From the NCBI GenBank assembly GCA_030272155.1, contig CP126195.1, positions 5,997,001 through 6,061,000 of the forward strand: 64,000 bases of DNA, read 5' to 3'. The stretch comes from Tetradesmus obliquus. Lineage: Eukaryota; Chlorophyta; Chlorophyceae; Sphaeropleales; Scenedesmaceae. Shown piece after piece: positions 31,771 through 44,800 of the stretch (positions are counted from its first letter, which is position 1; each line of letters begins with the position of its first letter). The notes under the pieces are model-generated. The model worked only from the letters and a program-made list of their open reading frames with translations. It ran no database searches and had not been told where the DNA came from. The translations under genes were made by a program, and so were the position numbers.

Positions 31771-34048
31771 TCATGCAACAGTTGCTGCAGCGCAGTTTGA
31801 GTGCCATGAGTAGCCCCTGGACGCAACCGGAGACCCAGAGGTCTTAAAAGCCTGCAGCTTGTAAGCATACTGCTGCCCGGGCACAATCCCCGCATCAAGT
31901 GTATCAAACCACAACACCCGAGCCGCCCCCACAGCCTTCAGCATCACCCAGTTAATGCTGCTAGTACAGTTCCCCTGCCCCCTAAACAGCCTGTAACCGC
32001 TGTAGCTGCTGCTGGCAGGGCCAGGGGGTGACCAAGAGAGCCGGATCCTGCTGCCTGAGAGAGCTGTAGCACTCACCCCAATAGGTGCAGTAGGCACTAC
32101 AGCCTCAACTGTGGCAGCAGAGCACCCGGCAGCATTGCAAGCCTTCACACTGTAGCTGTAGCTTGTAGTGGTGGGGTTACCGAATGCATCAGAGTCAACG
32201 TAGCGCTGCAGCACACCTGGTGCCTTTGCGACAGTGCGGTAGCTCTCAACCCACGCGGCTGCACCAGCACGCCGTGCCACCACAAACGAATCGGCTATAT
32301 TGGCCGCACTACTGCTCCACTGCAGGAGGACTGCAGACTGTCCCCTAGAGCTTGCAACAAGGCCCGTAGGTGCTGCGGGTGGTGTGCCTCCGCCACCTGC
32401 ATAAGGGCACGCCCCATGGCCTTTCCAGCAGTTCCAGAAGATGTTGAGCAGCGGCAAGAACTCGGCGGTGGCTTTCAGGTTGCCGGCCTCCAGTGATCAG
32501 CAGCAGCAGCAAGGCAGGTTGTGAAAGCACCAAAAACAACAAGCAATTGTGCAGCGCCTCTCATCGCATCTTGACAACAAACATGATAATATGCAGTGAA
32601 GCGCAGCAATCCTGCCGCTGATGAGCACTTCCAGATACTGCTGCTGGAACTGCCAGCTGACATGCTGACATGCATCTCCAGCAGCCTCACCTGTGAAGGG
32701 TGGTCGTCATCGCTTGGGTACTCTGACACGTCATTACTGCCGTCATCATCACCGTCAACCTTGTGCTGGATGACGCCTCCCCAATACCTGTGGTGATTAC
32801 CGCTTGTGCGGCCGATGTCATTGACGCTTGGATCGCCGCCGTTTGAGGTCAGCACATTGTAAAAGTCAAACACTGCTACATTCTTGTAAGGGTAGGTAGC
32901 CAGCCACTCACTGAACAGCCACTGGTTAAGGAAGCGTGCATTAGCAGCGTACTCTGGATCCGTCAGTGGTGGAGCTGTGATTGCCACAAACAGCTTGTCC
33001 TGCCTCGTGGCAAAATACTTTAGTATCTCTTTGTAAATGCCGATTGCATTTGCCACAGTGTGGTACTCTGAGTAGGCATCTTGTCCCTTCAACAGGTTGC
33101 GGCTGATGTCAGGGGACACTTTTGACTGTGGGCCCTTCAGTGCACTGTTAGGGAAGCAGGACTTGAACATGACGATTGTATTTTGCCCGCCTGGGTTCAT
33201 GCTCTCTTCCATGCGGGAGTACACTTCACTGTACTGCCCATTCTCTGCGTACAGCTGGTCAGTGATCTGCAGCTTGCGGTTGCCAGCAAACCACTCGTAC
33301 CAGTTCCCAATGTCAGTCCTGTCTCCAATCGGATGTCCACTGCCAAAGTCAGGCCCCCAACCATAGTTAGTGTCAGAGACATAGTAGTTGTTGTCTCGCA
33401 GGGCTATCCCCAGCCCACCATTGTCATCTGCCAGCCAGTTCTGCCCCGTCGAATGATGTATGAAAACCAGCCGCTGCGGCTCAGCTGGCGGCGTAGAATT
33501 GAAGGGTAGGCTTCCAGCCAGCATGATTTGGGGTTCAGCAGTAACACCGGTTGCAGCAGCTGCATGTGGTGGTGCTGCTGCTGCCTTGAAAGGTGTGGGC
33601 TGCTGCTCATCCTGCTGTGGCTCTGCTGCTGCAAGGAGACAGACAGGTTAGCAGGTGGCAGCAGCACAGATAGACACGAGCACCATGCAAGGCAACACAT
33701 TCAGTTGGATGACGTAGCATCTGCATGCATGGTTGAGTTTTTTTGCCATTGAAAGGTGTCCAGCAGGGCGAGTGTTGCTGTCAAACCCCACTACATAACC
33801 TGCTGCAAGCAGGGGTTGTGCACATGGCAAGGACTTGCGGAAAACGTGCGGCATGCCTGGCCTGGCATGCTGCATGTAAGAGGGGGCCAGGGGGCACATT
33901 CTCCCAGCGCAGCCGGCAGCAAGCTGGTGCAGCAACACCGGCACACAGCCTCAGGCAGTTGCTCACCTACTGCCCCAGCTGCAAGTAGCAGCAGGCATGA
34001 TATGGCGGCCACTGTGTGCCTTGCCTTCAAGTGCCCGGTGCAGTGCAT
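31771..34048 (-). CDS. Secreted SGNH/GDSL-type hydrolase with two FN3 domains
   Basis: Likely a secreted esterase-like enzyme; the substrate is unknown. Exons 34048-33967, 33628-32691 and 32487-31771 join in phase to 578 aa. Residues 1-27 form a signal peptide (AAISCLLLLAAGAV). After an Ala/Gln/Pro-rich linker the catalytic domain starts at about residue 80 with RLVFIHHSTGQNWL, continues with YGWGPDFGSGHPIGDRTDIGNW, and ends with DDDHPSQ plus AGNLKATAEFLPLLN. These blocks are typical of bacterial SGNH-like hydrolases annotated near GDSL lipases. Residues from about 365 form two fibronectin III domains (APTGLVASS.., APIGVSATALSG..). The neighbour is the secreted Ser-Pro protein on the same strand. 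The bacterial-like domain pairing suggests old horizontal transfer, but three phase-correct spliceosomal exons show that it is domesticated. Confidence 0.85.
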
Positions 34049-35504
34049 GGTGCTTCACAGAGATTCCTGCACAGCACACAGCAGCAATTGCTGTTCAACA
34101 AGTTGTTGCAGCGACTGAGGACCGCGTTGGGCATGAGGATGCAGGCGCTGTGGTGCAGCAGCATAGCCAACAGCAAGCCTCTTATTGTATGAGCACACTT
34201 TCCTGTGTATCCTTCCTGCCCATAACATTCACAGGTCTAACCACGAAGGAACAGGAACTTCATAGGCTTCATGCAGAACTTCATGCATATCTGGATTGCA
34301 GGCCACCGTTGATCAATGGGCTCGCAGAACTAATCCTTAAAACCAATTTCGACTAATGCGGTGCTGTGGAGGAGACGGGGCACTGCTTCAACTGCAGCAT
34401 CTACCGTGCGTGTGATGGTGAAGTCTGCTGTGCCTCACCAACTGTTGATATTTGGATAAACGAGTTGTTTGTTACGCAGATACAACCAACAGGCCTCATC
34501 AGACGGCTTTGATGGGCAGCATGTATCGGCCATCCTCCGGCCTTCCAGCATGGCACGCCAACGACGGCAGCGAGCTAATTCCAGTGATATCAGCATACAT
34601 TTATTGTTAAAGTCTCTTCATGCACTGCAGGGCAGCCGGGTCTGCACAGCAGGGCTGACCGCTACGCACCTGCTCTCAAGCAGTTCCGAGACGCACGAGC
34701 TCCCCTGCCCAACGATGGAGAGGCCACTCAGGGCAGTCACGATATTTAGTCAAGTTTGATGTACCTGCTACGATGTGCGTGACCTCAGACCTTGACGCAA
34801 TTTGATGTTTTCTCTACACTGCTGCTGCTGGTGCTGAGCATTACTGTCGTGTTGTCAATCGCCCGCCCTTGATGCAATTGAGCAGTGCAATCATCGCTAT
34901 CGAACACCTTCGCTGTGCTTCACGGTCGCAAACACCAGCTTTTGGTCTGACCACCTCTTCATGAGGCGTCATGCAAGTGTCACTGTTACTGTCGCACAGG
35001 TGAGTTACGACTGCTGTGCTGCAACACGCACAACACACAGGCCATCCAGCTGTAGTGCTAAGTCATTGTACATCACAGCGTGCCACAGACCGCAGTTGTG
35101 GCCGTGTCAGCTGCAGCCATCTGCATCAACAGCGCAGACTGCGGCTGCCACGCAGCACTGCTGCCAGATGGCACTGCTGCCGGATGGCACTGCTGCCAGA
35201 TGGCATCTGAGATGGCCCCTAGCCACTAGTAGTGCTTTTGGTAAAGGCAGTTCCCTGGTACCATGCGTAACAAATCGTGAAGGCACAGACCATGATTCCT
35301 CGTCAAACCTGGAGGCTGGTCATACGACTCAAAACCTCGCCAAACAAAACAAGTGCGCCAGAAAAGGCACTGCATGATGCACAGCAATAGGGCGCCTGTT
35401 GCTTTTCCCTGCTGCCGCTCCCTGATAGCAGATGCTGTGCTGACACTCGCCATACTATCCCTCCACCATACCGTACAACTTATCACTTTGCATCGCCAGC
35501 CGCA
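34049..35504. other. Intergenic, no gene recognised
   Basis: Upstream of the SGNH-hydrolase and downstream of the carbonic anhydrase stop. It contains an 18-bp tandem repeat (GATGGCACTGCTGCCRGA, three units, 35167-35210). No protein-like frame was recognised. Confidence 0.5.
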
Positions 35505-37845
35505 TCACGCCTTGCCTGCTGGTGATGTCAGCACGTGGTGCATGCGCCCCGTCTGCACATCATACACCATGCCATAGATTGGGATATCTTTTGGCATCAA
35601 CGGTGCATTGCGCAGCAGCCACACATCCTCCCTCACACTGGCCGCAGGGTCTGCAAAGGGCCGCATGACAGCGTTGAGCACCTTCTTGCGCACAAAGCGC
35701 GGCAGCAGCAGGCCCCACGCGGACGCCAGCGCCTGCATACACGCCCAATGCAGTTTGCAGCAGCCATCCAAGTTGAAATTTGCATTAGCTGCAGCTGATC
35801 GTGCCATTTCATGTCATTGCAATGGGATGCGAGGGAAGCAGGGCAGCAGCCAGGCAGCACTCGGACGCCGGCGCCTGCAGAAATGAGGACAAACCACACA
35901 CGTCAGCGTTCCGCAGCAGCCGGCAGCATTGGAGTGTTTGAGCAGCTATGATGAGCTGATGATGTGGTCTTGTGTCATGGCATTACAATGGGATGGGTTG
36001 CAAAGCAGCACCGCGTGGTGCACTGCCGGCATCAGCAGCACACCACAAAGCTGCTGAGTTCTGACCAGCACAGTGCTCTGGCCAGCGCCTATTCTGTCAC
36101 ACTGCAGTGGCTTTATGCAGCACCTGTGTCCAGCGCCTGTGCGGGCGAACCTGCACTGCGCATGTGTCTGGCCATTCTGCACATGCGCTGTCTCCCACCC
36201 ACCTGCTCTGCCCAGGTGGTTACGCCCCACTCGCTCAGGTGCGAGACATCTTAAACGCAGCTTGCAGTGCATCAACATCTGCATGCCCCTGCCCCAACCC
36301 CCTACACTGCACCTGCCTGCCACCCACCTGCACCGCCCAGCTCACCCAGCAGCTGCATGTGGCGCCTACGTCACACATGTGTTACGCGCTACAGCCGCCC
36401 CCCACGCACCTGCACCGCCCAGGTGGTGACGCCCCACTCGCTGAGCAGCTGCCGCTTGCGTCCCACCAGCTGGTCGTGGTGGCGCATGGCCGCTGTGGTG
36501 CCTACGTCACACATGTGTTACATATGTGCTACACCCGCCCCCCACGCACCTGCACCGCCCAGGTGGTGACGCCCCACTCGCTGAGCAGCTGCCGCATGCG
36601 TCCCACCAGCTTGTCGTGGTGGCGCATGGCTGCCATGGCGCCGCAGTCGGTGTGGTGCAGCAGCAGCACCGCACGCGTGGCCAGCTCAGGCACCTCCTGC
36701 AGGGGGAACACAAGAGAAACACAGCCTAATAACAAAAAACCAGTTAAATTGGTCAGAACATTGGCAGCGCATACAGCCAGCAGCGCTGGCAGAGCCACAA
36801 GTAGCATACCTGTATTCGGGATACAGGAGGAGCATGGAGCGTAACTGGTCAGCTTACTAATCTATTTGCAGGGCACATGCTGCCCTGCTTAGCAGCGAGC
36901 CAGCTTGCACGCCCTTCCTGCGCTAAGCATGTGTTTTGATCGCTCTGAATTGCTAGCAGCATGCTAAAGGATGGTGGCTCTCTGCTTGCTGCAACCCTGC
37001 TTCAGCAGAGGTCGGGTGCTAGCACCTGCAAATGCACAACTGCAAATGCACAACTGCAGCCCCAGCGCCTGAAGTACCCACCTGCGCCACAAATAGGCTG
37101 CGCACAACATCCATGGTCACGCGCCCCCCTGCAGTGCACACAGTCTGGTAATGTGATAGGCGATGCAGCATAGGTGTGTTTGTTTGCCACAAGCGGCTGC
37201 CAGTTGACTTGTCGCCGTGCATGCTGTAGGACACTGTCCAGCCGGCCTAGCAGCCTGGCAGTAGCACTGCAAGCTGCCACCTGCCTGTGCGCTTGATAGC
37301 ACACAAATGCATGCTGCGTCATCACCTGCATTGCGGATGATCTCCACATCTCCAATGTCCACGCCTGGCAGCATCTTGTCAATCAACAGCCGGCTGTCCA
37401 TGCAGGTCACAATGGACAGCTGCAGGCACAGAAAAAGGAAAGAAAATAACAGCATTGGCGCGATGTTTACAGAGTGCTGCTGTGTGCTTTCAGGGGTGCT
37501 GCCAACCGCTGCAACTGCTGGTGCTGGTCCTCATGGCCTGGAGGCAGTTCCAGTGATAAACAGCAGACCTAGCGTGCATGTGCAAGTAAAATCCCGTCTT
37601 CTTTAGGTGCTAGGGTTTCATTGGTAAACTGAACTCAGCTTGAACATGCAAAATGCAGCACTTGGCTCAGTTGTGGCTGTTGTTACAAATGGCAGCAGCT
37701 GCTGTACTACTGTTCTCTGGCTGCTCACTTTCTTCTTGGCACCCAGGGTCATGGGCTTGTCAAAAGACTCCGCATACTTGCTATTTGCGTTTATTATATC
37801 ATCCAGCATGTTGGGTGAGCGCGGTGCAAAGTCTGCTGTCGTCAT
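35505..37845 (-). CDS. Beta-class carbonic anhydrase
   Basis: Interconverts CO2 and bicarbonate using zinc. Five exons, 37845-37729, 37419-37326, 37128-37082, 36696-36556 and 35732-35505, join in phase to 208 aa. Zinc ligands and the catalytic dyad are visible: C45 with D47/R49 in TCMDSR, and H101 and C104 in HHTDCG. EIIRNAGGRVT and the C-terminal [28 protein letters not shown] match the family. The short N-terminus ([16 protein letters not shown]) has no obvious transit or signal peptide, so a cytosolic enzyme is likely. It resembles the compact bacterial-like beta-CA group rather than the long chloroplast plant enzymes. Donor-edge echoes of exon 4 follow it at 36200-36500. Confidence 0.93.
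36200..36500 (-). repeat. Echoes of carbonic anhydrase exon 4 donor edge
   Basis: The end of exon 4 (GTGGGGCGTCACCACCTGGGC plus the GTGCAGG donor, minus strand) recurs near 36410-36490. It recurs again in shortened, more diverged form near 36200-36240 and 36320-36350. The first echo also copies about 60 nt further into the exon. Confidence 0.8.
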
Positions 37846-38800
37846 GTCGCCTGGTTCGCAACGCCTTGTTTATCTCGGTGATCTGGTCGACCGCGACTTT
37901 CTTAGTAGATGTAAATATTTTAGTCTTGAAATGCGGATTCACTGCTCAAACCCGTTGCCTGGTATGATGACCAGCCCCACGCACAATACATTGGACACTT
38001 GCCAGTGAGTAAGATCCCAGCGCACTGCACATCATGCCGGCACCGCAGAGCACCAACAGGACTTTTGATGTGACGAGTTGCAGGAAGCACACTTTGCACA
38101 AGCACCATGCAACATAATCCTCAATCATAGGTCTAGATGGCTCAACCCCACAGCCCCAGCAGGCCAGTGTGGCCATCCAGCTTGCAACACTGCAAATGCA
38201 TCCCCATGGGTATGCTCCTCTGACTGCAGAGTGCATTCTTCAACACAAAAACACATCTTGCCGTGCGAGAGCCAGCTTGCTTAAGCATCTGGCTAGAGGC
38301 TGTCAGCCACTTGATAGGCAAAAAAACTCACGAACAATGAAACCACGAACAATAGTACTTTCGCTTCCCATTGCAGGAACCCTCACTCTTCCTGCAGCTC
38401 CCCTACCCCAGTGATGAGCTGTGACAAATGACACCTGTACAACATGCATACACTGCTGTCCAAAGATCACAAGAACCGCACTGCGCCGCCCACATATCAG
38501 TGCACTGCAGGACTGGGGGCGCACGCTTTGCCTAGGTCCCCATGGGGCGATGCACATGCATCAACAAGCCATGGTGGCATGCACATGAGCATGACAACAC
38601 TCTTCTATGTACTGGGCCGCCAAGCAGCAGCTTGTTCAGCTGCAGGCGTCTCAACACTCACCAGTATCGTGTTTGTGATTTCAACCCTACCTGCAGCGTG
38701 TTCATCGATTTCCAACCCTACCTATAGTACCCTTGAGCTACTGGAAAGCTGTTACTGCAGCCTCAACAGCACAAACTCGCACTGCCAGGCCCGCCCTGCC
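37846..38800. other. Intergenic between carbonic anhydrase and SAMHD1-like gene
   Basis: Should contain the carbonic anhydrase promoter and the 3' UTR of the SAMHD1-like gene. No motif or extra gene is identifiable. Confidence 0.45.
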
Positions 38801-41800
38801 TCAACTGCCCTCTGCTGCGTCCTCTTCTATGCCCGGCAGCCCAGCACCGCCCCTGCTGCTGCTGCTCCTGCCGCCGCCGCTGCTAGCCTTACTCTGCTTC
38901 GCTGGCCGCCCATCCACCGCTGCTGCCGCATCTGCTGCTGCTGCATCACACTCCAGCTGGCTGCCAAAGCCGCAGCTGCTCCTGCCGCCGCCGCTGCCAG
39001 CTTGGCTGCCGTGCTGCTGCTGCTGCTGCTGCTGCTGCTGGCTGGCCGACTGCATGTCTTGCGTCAAGCTGCGCTTCCTGCTGGGCACCTGCAGCAGCTG
39101 CTCGCCCTGAGACCCCAGCTGCAGCACCATCGCCACGCCATCATGCTCCATCGCTGCATTGCCATCTGCGCCGCCACTAGCATCTGCAGCAGAGCCTATC
39201 TCAGCAGCAGCGCTGCCGCGCGGCGGCAGCCCTGGCCCCGAGCCGCCAAAGCAGTTGGCGCCCCAGCTGACTCGCCCGGAGCTGCCAAACGCAGCCGCAT
39301 CCGGCAGGGCAAACTGCTGCTGCTGTTGTTGCTGCTGTGCGCGCGACTGGCGCCAGGGCGTGCCTGGCGGCTGCGTCTTGAGCTTTGCGTTGGCCCACTG
39401 CTCAAAGGCGTACTTGAGCGCTGCGCAGTAGGTCTTGTCGCGGTTCTTGCTGTACACGCGCACCTTCTTGTCCTGTGGCATGGCAGCACGGCAGCACGGC
39501 AGATGAGGCAATTACACAGATGTGCAAGGCAGTGTGCCGACATCAGCTTGTAACTGCGTATTGATGACTCGCTACCCCGGAAAGGTGGCCGGTGGTCGCG
39601 TAGTGTCTTGCAGGACTACATCAGCAGCTAGCACGCACACCAATCCAGCGCGTATCTGTGCCTCTTTTATCCTGCAGCTGCTCAAGCCGCACATGTGTGC
39701 GCCCGTGCACACGGTGGCCACAGCACTGACGGCTGCACTCCCTCCCCACCCTCCGCACACACGCTGCATCAATGCCCGGCTGAATGTCACTCCTGCCCAC
39801 CACCACGCCATCTGGTACATGCTGCCCAGCATGTTGCTGCCTAATTACAAGAGGATGCTGCAACACCACGCTTCACACCTGCAGCACACCACCACACCCT
39901 CCACATACACGCTGCATCCATGTCCGGCTGAATGTCACTCCTGCCCACCACCACACACCTGGGTCCTGCTGCCCAGCACGTTGCTGCCTAACTGCAGTTG
40001 AAATGCCACACACCATGTCTCACAACGCTTCACACCGCACCTGGTACACGCTGCCCAGCATGTTGCCGCTGATTTGCACATGGAATGCTGCATCACCACG
40101 CTCCACACCTGCAGCACACCTCCACACCCTCCACATACACAATGCATCCATGTCCCACAGAGCTTCTCTCCTGCACTGCACCACACACCTGGTGAACGCC
40201 GCCCAGCATGTTGCTTCCTGTCTTCACAGGACATTCTTACACCGCCATGTCCCACACCGCTTACATACAAAATACAATCTCTCTGTCAACAACCCTGCAC
40301 CACACCTGCTACACACTGCATGTGCTGGCGCCGCGTCCGTTCCCACCCAACTTAAAATGCGCACATTGCACGTCATAGCAGCGGACCACGCACCTGGTAC
40401 ACGCTGCCCAGCATGTTGCTGACGTCGCTGGGCTGCATTGCAAAGGCGCGGTCGCCCATGTCCCTGTCACGTGTCTGGTAGAACAGCACGGTGTCCATGG
40501 GGTTGGCCTCCTTCATGCCCTGGTCAATGTGCGTCTCGCACAAAATCACGTCCTGCGCGCGCAGCTGCACCTGCGAGGGTGGTACAAAAGTGGCGTCAAT
40601 GCAGCAGCAGAACAAAACAGTGGTGTTCTTCATGCCCTGTTCAATGTGCGTCTCGCACAGGATCACGTCATGCGCGCCTTGCAGCACCTGCGGCAGCAAG
40701 AAACAGACAACAGGGCTACGGCAGACAGAACAGTAATGGGAATCATGCCCTGGTCGATGTGCATCTCGCACAGGATCACGCCCTGCGCCCGCAGCTGCAC
40801 CTGCGGCAGTAAGAAACAGACACTAAGGCAGCAGCAGACACATCCGTGATGTGGTTTGTGCCTGGTCAACGCGCGTTCCGCACATGATTACGTCCTGCGC
40901 TCGCAGCTGCACCTGCGACAGCAGGAAGCAAACACCAAGGCATCATGTGGAAGCTGAGCACCTCCTCAGCGCTGGGCAACCCACCGTACATGCGGCCACA
41001 AGCAAGCAAGCATAACGGGTCAACCAGCGCTGTGCAACGCCACCCCTGGCCGCACCCCAACATATCAGGTAAACAAACAAGTTGTGGCGAACAATCGAGC
41101 CACAGCAAGCAAGCCACAACATTCGGCCTCACCCCATCAAACTTGGCGGAGCTCTGGTAGCCGATGACTTCCTCAGCAGTCGGCATCCCCGCATACATGC
41201 GGCGCGCCGCAGGCGTGAGCGTGACCTCCTGCACAAACTTGTATAGCTGGCGCCGCGCCATTTGCCGCATCAGCTCCTGCGCCTGCGAGGTGCGGCGGCA
41301 GTGCATCAAGCAAGCCTGAGCAGGTGAACAGTGTGGGAGCGGATGTTACATCAGCACAGTGGGTGTCAGCGTGTGTACAAGCGGGCCTCTCCTGCAACTA
41401 CATGACACAGCTGAGCAGTAACACGAAGCCGGCCAGCACAAGCAAAAGCTGAACATAAGGATGACGATGATGATACTAAACCAGGCGAATCTCCCGCACC
41501 TGCTGCACCGCCTCGTAGTGCTCGTCGTGTGGGTGCAGCCGCAGCGCCTGCAGCCGCGGCAGCAGGCTGTCATCCAGGTTCAAGTACAGGCTGATGTCTG
41601 CCGTGTTTTCAACAGCCTCGCGCAGCCCCAAGGGGGCCTGAGCAAGTGCCAGCGCTTCGCACACCATGAACTCCACAGCCTTTACCTTCCTGCGAGCAAA
41701 AGACAACGCACACAACAACAGCAAGCCAAACCAAGCAGCGTGATCCAGTGACATGCCAGCGCTTCGCACACCATGAACTCCACAGCCTTGACCTTCCTGC

Positions 41801-44800
41801 AAGCAGCAAACAACACACAACAACAGCAAGCCAAACTAAGCAGCGTGATCCAGTGACACGCCTGCTTCGCACACCATGAACTCCACAACCTTCCTGCAAG
41901 CGCAGCACCACAGCGAAACACGGAAAATAACAATGCACGTGACCAGGTGCTGCTTGAAATGCCAACACAGCGCCACATACACAGCCTATGTCTTCCTGCG
42001 GCCCACCCCAAAAAACTGCGAGATCAAAGGAACTCAGCAGTATCACATGGCACAATGCGATGTGCAATGCAACAAAAACAAACGCAATACAGGTATATCA
42101 GCAGGTTTAAAGCGCCAAGGCTGCCAGTGCACACTGTCGCAGCTTCCGTGCATACCGGTAGTTTCAGAGCACAGAGCGACAGCGTGTGTCAGGAGCAGCA
42201 TCAGCCCACATCATGCAAAGCACCCCGTCGAAGCATAGGCAACATACAGCCTGGTACAGCAGCAACTTACTGGTGTGTGTACACGCGCCGGTGCATTTCC
42301 GCCCTGCTGCCAAAGAGGCCCGTGGCAATGTTGCCGTACTCTGTCATCTTGAAAATGACCTGGCGGCAGCAGCAGCAGCAGCAGTGGCACAGCAATGAGG
42401 GTCGAAGCAGAAGAAGCATGCTTCAATAAGGGCAGAGGCGCACATGCGGAATGCATGCAAATACTGGTGCCTGCTCTGCTGCTCTTTTCTGCCTGCTGCC
42501 CTTCACAGTAGAAGACACTGCGCAGCGCCAAGCCATGCACAACAATAATCTCCATGAACTTCGCGGTATATGTTGTGACACGCCATGATGCTGTACAGCC
42601 GAGCGCATTTCGACCAGCAGCCGCACCTGCTCCTTGGCCCTGTCCAGCCTGCTCAGCTTCATGAGCCGCGCCTGGTCGAGCTGCACCGCCACGCCGCACA
42701 TCTTGCTGTCGCGCAGCAGGTAGTCAAACTTGTCGACGTCGATGCCGTTGCGCTTGTTGGCCACCTGCAGCAGCACGACGCAGCGCAGAAGTTTCAGTAG
42801 AACATTGCTCAGCAGCAGCAGGTAGTCAAACTTGTCCACATCGATGCCGTTGTTTACCACCTGCGGCGGCAGCAAACAGCAGACAACGAGTGTGCATGGT
42901 CTGTGTGCTTATTGTCCCTCTGCAATGCACAGCACCGTGGTGACAAGGGGTATCTTTGCAGCAATGAGGAAATTTTGGGCATCAGCGTCATGGTAGCACA
43001 TGTGCAGGAGCAGCTGTAGCTGCTATTGCTGCAAGCTGCCGGCCTGCAGCAGCGGGTGCAGCAGTGGACACAGGACTCCCAGCAGGCACCACAGACATGC
43101 GAGTGCGGCAGCCGCAGCAGCGGTAGTGGCAGCAGCAACGCCCGGCACTCACAATGTCAAACAGCCAGGGCGCTGATGGGTAGTCTGCTGCGGGGTTGGC
43201 GCTGCCATGCATCAGCGCCTTCACCAGCTGCATGCCGGAGCCATCTAGGCCGGCCAGCACCTGCACAGCAACACAATAGGCACAGTCAGGCGACGCACAG
43301 CAGCAGCATCAGCAGCAGCATCAGCAGCAGCAGCTGCTGCTGCAAGCACACCACCAGCTGCATGTCGGAGCCATCCAGGCCGGCCAGCACCTGCATAGCC
43401 ATGAAAGAGACAACAAAGACAACATGAGGCGACGCACAGCAGCAGCAGCAGCAGCGACAGTAAGCACACAACAAGCTGCATGTCGGAGCCGTGCAGGCCG
43501 GCCAGCACCTGCACATCGATGAAAGGGACAACAGAGACAATATGAGGCGATACACAGCAGCAGCAGCAGCAGCAGCAAGCACACAAGCAGCTGCATGTCA
43601 GAGCCGCCCAGGCCGGCCAGCACCTGCAACGGCACACACACAAAGCAACACACACCAATTAATGTGCACACATTCACCTCAATCTGCTTGCTCCCTAGTA
43701 GATGCATGCGTTCAAGCGCGATGTGTATAGCCCAACATGCTGCTGAATCCCCAGGTCAATGTCGTTGCAAGCGCAGCAATCTGCTCACTCCATTGGATGT
43801 CTGCATTGAAGCGGGGTGTGTACAACAACAGCGGGTGTGTATGACAGCAGGCTGCTCACCCCCAGGTCGATGTCATTGCCTGAGTCCCCGCTGGTGATGT
43901 AATCGAAGATCTTGTTGGACATGGTCTCATGGTGCCTGCGGGGCAAGTTTAAGCGCTGTGAGTGTATGGGTGTGTAAAGTGTGATGTGTTTTGAGGATGA
44001 ATGGCTGACTCGACAATGTGAGGCAGAAGAGCTCGCCATGAAAGCATGCCGCTGCTGGCACTGCAACTGCTGCCGCTGGCGGCTACGCTGCCCTGCAGCA
44101 CCGCTCAATGCTCCTTGACAACCTGCACTGCTGCTGCTGCTGCTGCTGGCTGCTGCGCTGCCTTGCAGCATGTCTCGCTACTCCTTGACGACATGCGATG
44201 CGAGTGCTGCTGCTGGCTGCTGCGCTGCGCTGCAACAGGTCTCATCGTTTCTTGACAACATGTAATGCATCTGGTCACTGCTGCTGGTGACCGCTGCGTG
44301 CTGCTGCTCCCGACTTGTTGGCAACCTCTTATGTGCCTGCTGCTGGCTGCTGTGATGTCCTGCAGCGTCGCTCACAAGAGATTATATGTACGTGCTGCAT
44401 CTGCTACTGAATTTCTGCGCTGCACTGCGCCGCCCTGCCACTCTGCTGCTAGCTGCTGCGCTGTCCTGCAGCGTTCTGCGCCTCACCATTCTTTGACCAC
44501 CTGCGGGTTGCCAGGGAACAGCTTTGGCAGCAGCTCCTTCTCAAAAACGTGGCTGAAGGGGCCGTGGCCCAGGTCATGGCACAGCCCTGCGGCAGCAGCA
44601 GCAGCAGTGACGTTCAGTTTACTGTGTGATGTTTGGCTGAAGGGGACTTGGCCCAGATCGTGGCACAGCCCTGCAGCGGCAGCAGCAGCAGCAGCACAGA
44701 TGCTCAGTCGACTGTGGCATGTGAGGCTGAAGGGGCCGTGGCCCAAGTCATGGCACAGCCCTGCAGCGGCAGCAGCAGCACCAGCAGCAAAGATGCTCAG

